Positions 54,970 through 64,000 of a stretch of 64,000 bases of DNA are shown here, piece by piece. Every line of letters starts with the position of its first letter. The stretch's first letter is position 1. Below the pieces are notes generated by a model. That model saw nothing but the letters and a program-made list of their open reading frames with translations. It ran no database searches and had not been told where the DNA came from. This DNA comes from Rhodosporidiobolus odoratus. Taxonomy: Eukaryota; Basidiomycota; Microbotryomycetes; Sporidiobolales; Sporidiobolaceae. Where the stretch lies: the NCBI GenBank assembly GCA_034387635.1, contig JAOANU010000020.1, positions 62,001 through 126,000 of the forward strand. Direction: 5' to 3'. Both the position numbers and the translations under genes were made by a program.

Positions 54970-55542
54970 GGCGACGCGGTCAGAAAGGAGGTCAGGTGGG
55001 GAGGAACCTTCTCCGAGGTCGAATCGATTGCAGCTCGACTTGGCTTTGAGACGCAGGCGGATGAGCCGGAAGGGGTTCAGTTGCTTGCTAGCGAGTGCAC
55101 TCGAGAGAGTCAACCTACAAAGACCGACAGCCAGAACGTGCACCTTCCCGGCCCGCTCGCACGCAAACCGAGAAAATCTTTCTCTTCGGGGAATCAGCCA
55201 TTGTTCGCCATCAAGGCGAAAGACATGGCGCCATCGTCGTGCAAATTCCGGAGAAACGTTCGTCATTACAGTCAATACAGTCAATCCCGTCAATCGTCTC
55301 GACTGGCCGTGGATTGCTCAAGAACGGAAAGATGCGCGAGAATGGCGAATCGGACTAGGCGAAGCTCTTAAGCCTTAGCAGGTTCCCCCAAATGCCATCG
55401 AGTCCTCCCCGCGCCATCGAGAACGTGTACGTTGGGCACGTCTGAGCACCTCACACTGCCGCGAGGCAGCCTCTCTCGACCATCCACCCTCATCCCCTTT
55501 TTGAGAAGGTCAGCCGGCTCTTGCACCAGACCCTACCTCGTT
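54970..55542. other. intergenic between minus-strand genes
   Basis: Promoter of the Ser-rich gene and 3' end of the MFS gene. Overlapping plus-strand frames have no domains. Confidence 0.5.
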
Positions 55543-57900
55543 CTATTCCATTCGCTCCTCACTCGCTCGTCCCTTGTCCTGCAGCGCAGTAGTACTCGCC
55601 GCGCCGACGACTGCGACGACGACCATGACGAGGAAGACAAGCTGGCCACCTAAGAGGTGAGAGTGGGAGACGGAGAAGGCGAAGAGGGAGGAGGCGAGGA
55701 AGGGGCCTAAGGAGCGCATGAGGGAGCTGCAGCGTCAAGATGAAGAAGGTACGGCGGGAGCGAGAGGTAGGAGAACGCGGCGGAGCGAAAGCAAGTCAGC
55801 ATGATTCGGTAGAGCAGAGTAGAAAAGTCCAGCGTACGATCCCATCTGTGCCACACCGTTCAGAGAGCCCAGAAGACGCTTGCTCGGTGCCGCATCCGTC
55901 AGCGTGAGCATATTGCAAGCATAGGACATGTTTGCGCTGCAAGCTGACGTCCCGTCAGTCTCGCTTACGGTTACAGCAGGGTCAAGAAGGAAGCGCGACG
56001 CACATGCTCTTCAGCGTCAAGAACACACACAGCCAACCCCAGACAGCTTGCATATCGCCTCTCTTTGCCGCATATCCCATTACCGGGAACAGTGCGAAGA
56101 CAACTGGCCACAGTGCCATCAAGGCTCGGTAGAGCGGGACAGTCCCAGCTCGCTTCTGGAGAGGCGGGAAGAGGAGGAGTTGGAAGGAAACGGCGAGGAG
56201 ACCAGAGAGAGAAAGAGCAGTGCCGATAGAAGAGGGAGGGAAACCTGCGTAGAGGAAAAAAGCAGCACGAGTCAGTGATTCTGCCATAGATGTGAAGGAC
56301 GGAAAGCGAAGGGAAGCGTACCAAGACCACCGATGCTGACCGGAGAATAGCAGAAGAGGATGAGAAGCGCATCGAGTGCGACAGTTTCGAGTGCGAGAAA
56401 AGCCTGTACACCACGAGCAGGTCAGCACTTCGTTCGCAACGCAACAGCATACATTGATAGAGGTACGCACGTAAGCCACCAACGCCGCCCATACCCGCTT
56501 CGTGAACAAGCTCCTGAAACTCGTCTCATCCCGCTTCTTGCTTTTCCCTCCCGCGATCCTACTGCCCGATACCGGGGTGCTGTACCCGCTATCCTCACCT
56601 TCCCTCTCTTCCAACCTCCGGTGTTGTTCCGCAGGAGCCGGCAGCGTCGTACTCGTAGCGCCCACGAAACGTTCATGTCGCCTCCCCGCAGCATCGTCTG
56701 CAGGCTGGGACTCGCTATCGTCAGCAGATGGAGAAGGGCCGGAGAGGGACTCGTCGAGGTAGAAGAAGCCGATGAGAGCGCCGAAGAAGGGGAAGAGGGC
56801 GCCGACTAGGCAGGGGAGGGCATAAGGGTTGTGGAGGAAGAAGGAAGTGCGGAAGATCGAAAGGGAGGGAAAGGTCTCGGCAGGGTGAGATAGGTAGCCG
56901 CCGAGCAAAGGACCCTGTACATGCGAGAGTAGCGTCAGTGATCGTCAGTGTACGCGGGAGTGGGCAGGATAGTAGGAAGACTGGAAAGAATTCGAATGCT
57001 GAACGGCGAGCGGTTTGATGAACGCACAATTACGCTACCGAGGCTCCACGCTAACGGCAAGAACGAAAACGCCCTGCCCTGATTACTCTCATTCGTGATC
57101 TCACCCAGCACCGACTTTATTACAGCGACATTGCCGTTCAACGCGCCTCCAAGGCATCTCGCAATAATGAGATGCCAGAACCGTTTCGAAAAGCCGAAGG
57201 CGACGATCGAGAGAGTGACACCGGCTAGACCGATAATGAGGACGGGCTTGCGGCCTATGCGGTCTGAGAGGCGACCCCAGAAGAGAACGGTGGCAAAGGT
57301 CGTAAGGGCGAAGAGGGATTCCTGAGCATGTGATGAGGGTGAGCATGCGTCAATGTCGATTCAGCGGGACTGACAGGGCGGTTAGGCGGGGACAGCTACG
57401 CACGATTAGCCCAGCGTAGTAGCCAACCTTCTTCGGGTCGTCTGTGACATGCAGATCTTCCACGAAGCGAGCGACGAAGGGGAAGATGAGGGTGAAGGCG
57501 ATAGGCTGTTCGGAGGTCACGCGGTCGTGACAAAGATGCAGAGAGCAGAAGGGGAGAGATACGAGGTAACGGTAGCAGTCAGCACTGATGTGACTACGCG
57601 GGGAGGAGGAACTATGGAAAAGGGAGAAAAGATGAAAGAGAAAGATGGCTCACCTCGCCGAACCGCATCAAGCACAGTACCAGTACTTGTTCTGCGCATT
57701 GCGAAAAATCCTGTGAGCGCGCGTAGACCTTGTAAGGGCCATATGGACGACTCACTCGTAGGCAGCGGCGTCGCCGGCACGGCCCTTCCGTCTATTCTTC
57801 GCTCCCCGGCAAGCAGCGGTTCCTGTTCGCTCGGCCTACCCTGCATCGGCGCACCTAGCGCGAATACTCCCACCCGTGACCGCCTGAGGATTGACAACAT
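55543..57900 (-). CDS. MFS transporter, ZIF1/YCR023C type
   Basis: Nine exons (57900-57756, 57691-57654, 57505-57404, 57321-57028, 56914-56471, 56403-56322, 56244-56004, 55936-55838, 55726-55543) give 542 aa. TPLP leads into helix 1 (QVLVLCLMRFGEPIAFT), then VGYYAGLI, helix 2 (SLFALTTFATVLFWGRLSDR), the A-motif GRLSDRIGRKPVL and GGALNGNVAVIKSVLGEITN, typical of the DHA1 drug:H+ antiporter branch with zinc-induced-facilitator and yeast YCR023C proteins. A long acidic cytosolic loop lies between helices 6 and 7. The C-terminal half has six helices. Probably a proton-coupled exporter at the vacuole or plasma membrane; the substrate is unknown. Confidence 0.88.
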
Positions 57901-58175
57901 CCGATGAGACGATGCGACTTGCGGACGAGAAAGGCGAAATGAGCGAGACGGGATTGGCGAGGCAAGTGCTGCAAGACTGCCGATAGAGGACACTCTGGTA
58001 AGTTCTGCGCAGGTCCTCAGCAAGCTTCAGTGTTGGATCGAGCAGAGTTGCTTGCGCTTAAAACGGCCGAGTTGCGGCTTGACCTCGTTCGTAATCCCGC
58101 TTACACCGCTGAAAGGTCTACAGCAGCCTTACCCTTGTTTGTTACACCTGGAATGCCCCTTCTCTTGCGCCCAGC
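57901..58175. other. intergenic between divergent MFS and F-box-like loci
   Basis: Divergent promoters; no distinct element seen. Confidence 0.45.
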
Positions 58176-59335
58176 ATGTCTCCAACTCTCCCTGTCGAAC
58201 TCATCGAGCATATCCTCTTCCTCGCCCTCCCCTTCGAACACGTCGTATCGGCCAGCGACGAGCGCGAGAAGCTGCTCTACAGCTGCTGCCTAACGTCCCG
58301 CGCCCTCTGTCGCCTGGCTCAGCCCATACTCTGGCGCAATTTTCGCCCAAACAAGCCGTACGTCTCGACTCTGCTCAAGGTCAGAGCGTTGGCCAAGGAG
58401 ATTCGAACGCTCCAACTTGTCGGACCGTCGCCTACAATCGTAACGCTCGTCAGAGGCGTCAAGGCTCTGCCAAACTTGAAGGCACTGTGGCACGAGGGAT
58501 ATGAGGAAAAGTATCCGTTTAATCCGTCCGTCGTTATGTGAGGTACAGTCTCTTACAAAGTCACAAACTACTCTCGCTGATCCTTACGTCTGTAGGCGTG
58601 CAAGTCATCGTTCTCTATAACGCAAGCATCGATGGCACATTTGCCTATTCTGTTCCAAATCTCGTCAGCCTCACTCTGCACAATGTCACTGTCGGAGACA
58701 ATGCCATCTGAACACTGAGCTCTTGGCACTGCCCCAACTTGCCCGCGATCTGCATGGCCAGTACGACTGGGTCGTCGGAGAGAACGATTGACTCCGTCGA
58801 GTTTGAGCCCTTTGACAGGCAGCTCGACATGCTGCAGTTTGCACTGGACTATGGAGCGTGGAGCAACCTCGCACAGCTGCAAGTCCTCGACTTCCCGTGC
58901 CTCATCTGCTTCCATCTCTCGCATGAATCCCTCCTGCCCTTCCTGGCATCCTCTAGCCCTAGCCACCTTCAGATCAACACTGTCCGGCCAAACGACCTCC
59001 ATCCTTCACACTTATATCAGTCTCGCCGCCACCTCCGTGATCTCACCTCCCTTCGGACTCTCAGCCTCCCAGCCTTCCTCCATCCTACCTCCAGCCTTCC
59101 TTTGTCCTTCCACGATGACCGTTGCGACCTCCTGGCTTGTTGCATGACGCAAGGTAGTCAGATCATCTGGCGGATGGACGCGCACGCCAATGAGGCCGAC
59201 ATTGGCGTCGGTAAGGAGTTCTGGGAGTATGCGAAGGAGATGAAGAGGAAAAAGCTGGAGGGAGCTGAAGACGAGTCGAGCGGTGGTGCGGGGGGGTTAG
59301 TAACAGCTGGGAGGCGTCGGTCGTACGAGATCTAG
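58176..59335 (+). pseudogene. F-box/LRR-like pseudogene
   Basis: Colinear with the intact gene at 20724-21878, same intron position. Exon 1: LPVELIEHILFLALP, LLYSCCLTSRALCRLAQPILW. At the exon 1 end the frame reads ATG-TGA-G before the donor GTACAG, a premature stop; using the earlier GTGAGG donor instead shifts the frame. In exon 2, LVSLTLHNV is followed by TGA near 58709. The homologous reading (LNTELLALPQLARDLHG) is in a different frame for about 95 nt, after which the original frame returns (LDMLQFALDYG) and continues to the C-terminal signature EFWEYAKEMKRKK. One stop plus two compensating frame breaks: a recent pseudogene. Confidence 0.72.
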
Positions 59336-59527
59336 TGCGTAGACGGGTAAGCGAGAATGACTAGTGTATTTGACTCTGTGTCAAGTCGGTTCTCGATCCT
59401 TTCCATCTTTTCCGAGTGCGGTACGATTGGCATCTACGCTCGCTTGGCTCACTCTTGTCCGTGAGAATAGCCGTGCGTCGACACTGTTCCTTACACAGCA
59501 ATGCGGGCCGCGCTACATTTTCCTCAT

Positions 59528-61786
59528 CTAGTCATCCTTGTACGTCGTCCGGTACTCGGGCGGCGCATCGAGCCCGCCGCTGTGCTTCCCTTCGGCATGT
59601 CTGTTGGCAAGGGAGTAAGTCAGTGGAAAGTCAAGGATTCGACATGTTTTTGAGTAATGAGTAGTGAAAGCAGTGCGCAGGCAGTAGACCCGAAGGTACG
59701 AGGAAGAACATGAGGAAGAAACGCACTGAGTTGTGATATCGAGAGCATCGTCCCCAAGCATAAGTCCCTTCCTTTCTTGGTCGACCGCCCCATCTCCGCT
59801 TCTCCTCTTCCTCCTAGGCGTCGCAGCCTCTTCCTCCTCATCACTTCCCACCTCAAACACCACCTCATCCCTCTGTTCCGACAACCTCCTCAACGGATAA
59901 GTCTCCCTCAGCTCTCCCGCATCCTCCCTATCCTCCTCGGGCAACATCCCATCCACATCATACATATCCGCCTCATTCTCGCTCATGGGCAACTCGTCGC
60001 TCAGAGCGAGGCGGCGGTTCGAGCCGGTCGGACGCCAGAGGAAGGCGACGGCGAAGAAGCAGGCGGCGAAGAGGAGGGAGAGCCAGCCGTCGAGGAGGAG
60101 CCAGCGGGTTTTCCAGGTTTTGGCGGGGAAGGAAGGGGAGAGACGGGAGGAGAAGGTGATTGAGGAAGCGAGGAAGAAGAGGAGGATGAGGGCGGAGGCG
60201 GTGAGCAGGACGTAGTAGAGTCGAACGAACACTGTGGGGAGAGTCTGGTCAATAGGATGCGACTGGCGAACGGGGTCACATTTGGAAAGGAGAAACGAGA
60301 CGTACTCTGCTTCTTGAAGCTCTGCCTTCGAGCCCCAAGCTCCTCGATCGTGGATGAGAGGGAGTACATGATCCAAAGCAGGAAGGCGGTAAGGGTGAAG
60401 GCGAGGGGTAGGACGAAGAAGAAGACGAACAGACCGGCTGCTTCGAGCGGGATACTGACGGTACCAAGGGAGTAGCTGTGCGAAACTCTGTTAGTCCAAC
60501 CGTCGCGGACGGACGGATGTGGTCTATATTGAACGTGAGACTCACAGGACGCCAAAGACGAAATGACAGAGGGCGAGCAACTTCACCCTTGCCAGCACCC
60601 CACCCAGATTCGGCCTGACCACGCTCAACCCCATACTCGCCAGGCACAGCAGATACAAGCTAACACTATTCCTAGCCGCGTTCAGTATCGAAACAAACAG
60701 CAGGTAGACGCCGGCTGTTCCTTCGTGGATGCCTTGGTTTTGGGCGTTCCAGTACCGCCAGACCACGAGCTGCTCGACGACGAGGAAGGCGACAGTAGCG
60801 GAGATGTAGCGCTGAAGAGGGAGAAGGTCCTGTCGATGCGCATAGCAGAGAGCGCCCCAGCCCATGCCGAAGATGAGGTAAACGAAGAACAGGATTCGGT
60901 AGAACTGCAAGAGAGACGATCAGCACGCGGCTGCAAGAAGGCTGGAAAGAAGCATGTACCGCGACTTTAGGATACTCCGAGGCTGGTAGATGACCGACAA
61001 AGGCGTTCTCAAAGTCCACCACCCCGGTGAAAGTCGAGTTGACCCTCGCCGCTTCCAGCGAAACTGGCACAGTCCCCACGCAGTAGTACCCTGTCCGACC
61101 GACATTGTATCGATACGGCCCAGTGCCGAGCTGCTGGTCGTTTTCGTTCGTAGGGGCGGAAGAGACGGTGTCGAAACGAACAGAACTGGTGAAGATGGAA
61201 GAATTCGAGGGGGTCGAGGCAGTTGTGAGGAAGCGGCCTAGCTTGTCCTCTGTACATACGCCTGCTTGTTGTGCAGTGAGGGTGCAAATGTAGGTGCGCT
61301 ACATGAGAGAGCGTCAGCTTGAGCGGTAAGGCAAGGCGGGGAAGCCCAAAAGAGAAGGAAGAATGCACATTCGCTTCCCACGTATTTTCGCTATCTTGCC
61401 CATCTTCCCCGACACCCAGGTATTTGGCGTCTTCCCACTCGAAGACGACCAAGGCTAGTTGTCCCCTCGAGGAAGGCGAGAAGATGACTATATAGCGATG
61501 TGCGAAAGCGGGTCAGCTAGGCCTCGTCCTAGAGCCAGATCCGGGCGTACCTTCGATGAAAGGATCTCGCTGGCCTTTACTCCACATTCCGCTGCATACT
61601 TGCCTTACCTGAGGTAGTCGATAACGTTAAGCGGTTCGCAGACTGCGAAAGTGGGGAGAAGAGCGGGCTTACCTCGTCCTGTTCTGACACGAGCACCTGG
61701 TAGGCGAGCGTACTAGGAAGCAGGAGCATCCCCAGCAGCGCCAGTGCGCTTGTCCAACGCGGTGCCGGTCTAGTTTGCTTCGTCAT
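59528..61786 (-). CDS. PTM1/TMEM87/GPR107-type seven-helix Golgi protein (GOST family)
   Basis: Multi-exon gene from ATG 61786 (signal peptide LALLGMLLLPSTLAYQVLV) to TAG 59528. The lumenal domain has the cysteines expected for the family (RQVCSGMWSKGQRDPFIE, TYICTLTAQQAGVCTE, GYYCVGTVPVSLEAA). The Lung_7-TM_R domain follows: FYRILFFVYLIFGMGWGALC, YISATVAFLVVEQLVVWRYW, NSVSLYLLCLASMGLSVV, KLLALCHFVFGVLY, GLFVFFFVLPLAFTLTAFLLW, RLYYVLLTASALILLFFLAS and LLDGWLSLLFAACFFAVAF. A cytosolic tail of ~120 residues is acidic, ending PPEYRTTYKDD. In yeast and animals these proteins act in Golgi-endosome trafficking; that role is inferred here. Confidence 0.88.
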
Positions 61787-62473
61787 GCCGGAGGTGATTG
61801 AGGGAGCTTGCACTCGTCGAACGCGCTAGAGGAGACAGGCAGCAAGCGCAGCTGCTTGTAGGTAATAGGGCAAGGTATAGCGCGACTTGCGCCGTCCAGC
61901 AAGCGAGATTGAAAAGTAGCGATTTTGGAGCAAAGAAGCGAGGACGATGAGGAGGAAGAAAGTACAGAATCGCTTGAAGATGCCCACTCGCTCCGGTCCC
62001 TATGGACCCCCCACGAATGCCCGACGAAGCTACGCGCGCTCCCGAAGGCGGGGGACGAGTAACGTACCTTGTATCTCTGCTGGACTCAGGCTCCTTTTTT
62101 CTCTTTCCTCTTTTGCAGGCTCAGCAGCGCCCTCTTTGCAAAGCGGCTGCGGCGCGCTCATTTCGATTCACCCATATAGCGGGCTAATACCACTTCGAGG
62201 ACGGCATGCTGGAGGAAGTCGAGACACGGATCACAATCAGATTACTTGAATGTCGGAAACCTCGCTTCGTCCGCTTATTGGGTTCCATTTCACTGTTCAC
62301 CTTGTCAAGCGCTTGTCCCTGCCGCTTCCGGTCTAACCCGCTTTGCTTGCGTCCGCACTCTCCTCAGACGGATCTCCTCCGTCAAAGTCGGTCTGCCCAT
62401 CCCAATCGTCATCTGTCATGTCGCACCACAAAGTGTACCACGCAGCCCGGCCTTCGGCATGCTTGACGCTATA
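61787..62473. other. intergenic, no supportable gene
   Basis: PTM1-type gene promoter on the left and the 3' end of the next minus-strand gene on the right. Open frames lack domains. Confidence 0.5.
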
Positions 62474-63493
62474 TTACTCACAGTCGACAGCTTCTTCAGC
62501 GTTGTACCCTGCAGCGACGACGCCACACAAAAGCTTGACCGTGACCTCGTCGCCGTCTCGCGGCTGCCATGACGGGGGGAAGTCGACCTCCTCTGCCGTG
62601 ACATGAAAGTCAGACAGCCACACAGTACCTTTGGCGAGACGTGCGCTTGAGGAGGTATCGAAAGTCGGCTTCTCCAGCGGGAGTAGGTAGAGGAATGGTG
62701 CGAGCGTTCGCGTCGGGTCGGATCTGATTGGACTTAACATTTTAAGCAGAAATGGGCGGTCCAGCTTGGCCAAACAGAGGAGGATCTGCTCGATCCAAAT
62801 CCCACATGCGTCGGCGCCTTCTATGAGGAAGAGAACACTCTTCAAGAGAGGAAAGTCGAAAATGGTTCCGATGAGGGAAAAGTTGATGGGCTGAAGATTC
62901 ATGAGGCAGGTGCGAAAGCTCGCAGGGCTAATCTCATCAAAGATCTGGTGCAGGGCGAGCCGCCGCCACGCTGGGAGGCCGGGACTTGTGGGCATCCTGA
63001 TGCTGAGGTAGTCGAGTCGCAGATGGTGAGAGGGAAGGTCTGGGGCTCGGATTGGCGGTGAGGGAGGAAGGAGCTTTGACGCCAAGAGCCATCGAGGACG
63101 ATATACAGCAAAGGAACTCAAGGCGGGGCATATCTGCCATAAACGTAGAACCTGGCTTCTCCCGTCAGAGGGTTCCGCCGATTCGCGTGCAGTCCTGATC
63201 GGTTGCCCAGAAGAGCCATCCATCGACGAGGACGATGTCAACACCACCACTTTGATAAGCGGTGCGAGGTGCATATGCACCTGAAGGTGCGCATTGAGCG
63301 AAAGAATCCTTTCCAACGAGGTGAGGACGACGCGATGCCAGACAACCGCTGCTCCGAGAGGCCTCCACGCTGTGCAGACGAGAGCTATGACTCTTCTGTA
63401 GTCGAGTCGGAGCTGATCATTCTCGCCGCAAGACAGGCGGAGCTCTTCGAGGATGAGGGGAACGAGTTCGAGGGGAAGAGTCGGGATGGGCAT
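62474..63493 (-). CDS. F-box-like protein, single exon
   Basis: 339 aa from ATG 63493. The start MPIPTLPLELVPLILEELRL then RRVIALVCTAWRPLGAAVVW has the F-box pattern (LPLEL..LI, VC..W). LRR-like strands follow (LRLDYLSIRMP, LKSVLFLIEGAD). It is more diverged from the other F-box-like genes of the window and lacks the EFWEYAKE-type end. Divergent from the F-box-like gene that starts at 63867. Confidence 0.68.
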   Translation of the reverse strand: MPIPTLPLELVPLILEELRLSCGENDQLRLDYRRVIALVCTAWRPLGAAVVWHRVVLTSLERILSLNAHLQVHMHLAPLIKVVVLTSSSSMDGSSGQPIRTARESAEPSDGRSQVLRLWQICPALSSFAVYRPRWLLASKLLPPSPPIRAPDLPSHHLRLDYLSIRMPTSPGLPAWRRLALHQIFDEISPASFRTCLMNLQPINFSLIGTIFDFPLLKSVLFLIEGADACGIWIEQILLCLAKLDRPFLLKMLSPIRSDPTRTLAPFLYLLPLEKPTFDTSSSARLAKGTVWLSDFHVTAEEVDFPPSWQPRDGDEVTVKLLCGVVAAGYNAEEAVDCE

Positions 63494-63866
63494 GGTTGGC
63501 ACGGGAGGAAGGGCTGGAGGGATGAGCTGCAGGTACTGAGAGACCAAGAAGCGTTGCGGGCGCAACAGAAAGCTTTCCAAGGACGTACTCGGACAAGATC
63601 CAGTCTGCTAACAGCGCCAACGAGAGGCCGGCGAGTTGGTGTAAGTGGCGTAAGGGAGTGTGTCCCAGGGTAGGTAGACGGTACCGGACGCGCTGCCGTA
63701 GCCTCTTATTGTTATACGAGCGAGTCGAGCGAGGTTAAGGCGATGGAAGAGTTTCATCAGTTGCGCTTCTCTTCCTCTTTACGCTCGCACAAACCCGCTC
63801 GAAAGTCGTGGAAGAGCGTCAATATACTCGAAGGCCTACAACTTACGCTCTCCACCTCCTCCGGCT
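63494..63866. other. divergent promoter region of two F-box-like genes
   Basis: 373 bp between two start codons on opposite strands; antisense frames only. No operator recognised. Confidence 0.45.
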
Positions 63867-64000
63867 ATGCTGCAACGCCTCCCTCCCGAACTCCTCGAAC
63901 TCACTATTCAGCACTGTTTCGCCAGTAATGACCGTTACCCGACTTTGTGTGCCGCCTGTTTGAGTCTGCTATGCACTCCGCAAAGTTACACAATCCGCAC
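63867..64000 (+). CDS. F-box-like protein, 5' part only (runs off the window)
   Basis: ATG 63867 starts MLQRLPPELLELTIQHCFAS, followed by LCAACLSLLC, the same LPPELLEL F-box opening as the other members. The frame is open to the window edge, so no more can be said. Confidence 0.55.
   Translation, partial: MLQRLPPELLELTIQHCFASNDRYPTLCAACLSLLCTPQSYTIR

Noticed and set aside
57640..57760. Frame break at the start of the MFS transporter
   Set aside because: Choosing the acceptor GCGCAG at 57692 instead of the nearer CACAG gives TPLPTKQVLVLC in frame and a total length divisible by three.
1..64000. tRNA and pheromone-precursor genes
   Set aside because: I scanned for B-box-like words and for short CAAX-ended frames and found none that I could support; short split genes could still be missed by eye.

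Overview
This window is nuclear DNA from a fungus: GC-rich, with genes split by many short introns (donors mostly GTGCGT, GTACGT or GTAAGT; branch sites CTGAC or CTAAC). Gene content (an HD1/HD2 homeodomain pair, NTE1, BUD22, RPS5, RPS28, a PTM1-type membrane protein) and intron style point to a basidiomycete yeast. My inference is Pucciniomycotina, Microbotryomycetes (Rhodotorula/Sporobolomyces-like); no rRNA or marker gene proves it. I rebuilt gene models by joining exons on splice signals and checking that the coding length is divisible by three. I recognised no tRNA, rRNA, CRISPR or intact transposon.

Layout. 0-6.3 kb: a broken F-box-like gene, a small two-helix membrane protein, a solitary F-box first exon and two intact F-box/LRR-like genes. 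6.6-17 kb: BUD22 (ribosome assembly), then on the minus strand NTE1 (14 exons, 1716 aa, phospholipid deacylation) and a lipid-droplet-associated hydrolase. 17-22 kb: three more F-box-like genes. 23-28.8 kb: an unknown Ser/Pro-rich protein, a decayed secreted beta-helix protein and a mitochondrial carrier. 29.2-32.4 kb: a divergent HD1/HD2 pair, the homeodomain mating-type locus, with a 179-bp shared promoter. 33-37.6 kb: a DUF2231 membrane protein, a second small two-helix membrane protein and a short-chain dehydrogenase.

37.8-52.1 kb is the most unusual part: a large inverted repeat with two arms of about 2.9 kb and a spacer of about 8.5 kb. The inner 2 kb of the arms is nearly identical. 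Each arm carries three small genes that I interpret as one family of HMG-box-like proteins with a shared FY...PG-x-KG...AW/AY core, so there are six copies. The spacer holds a DUF423/TMEM256 gene, RPS28, an unknown gene and RPS5. A diverged DUF423 fragment lies just inside the right arm in mirror position, which suggests an old inverted duplication whose arms are kept alike by gene conversion.

52-64 kb: an unknown Ser-rich protein, an MFS transporter of the ZIF/YCR023C type, a broken F-box-like gene, a PTM1/TMEM87/GPR107-type seven-helix protein, another F-box-like gene and the start of one more at the right edge. In all about ten F-box-like loci, intact or broken, are scattered through the window. 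Several share a C-terminal signature, which marks a lineage-expanded and actively decaying family.
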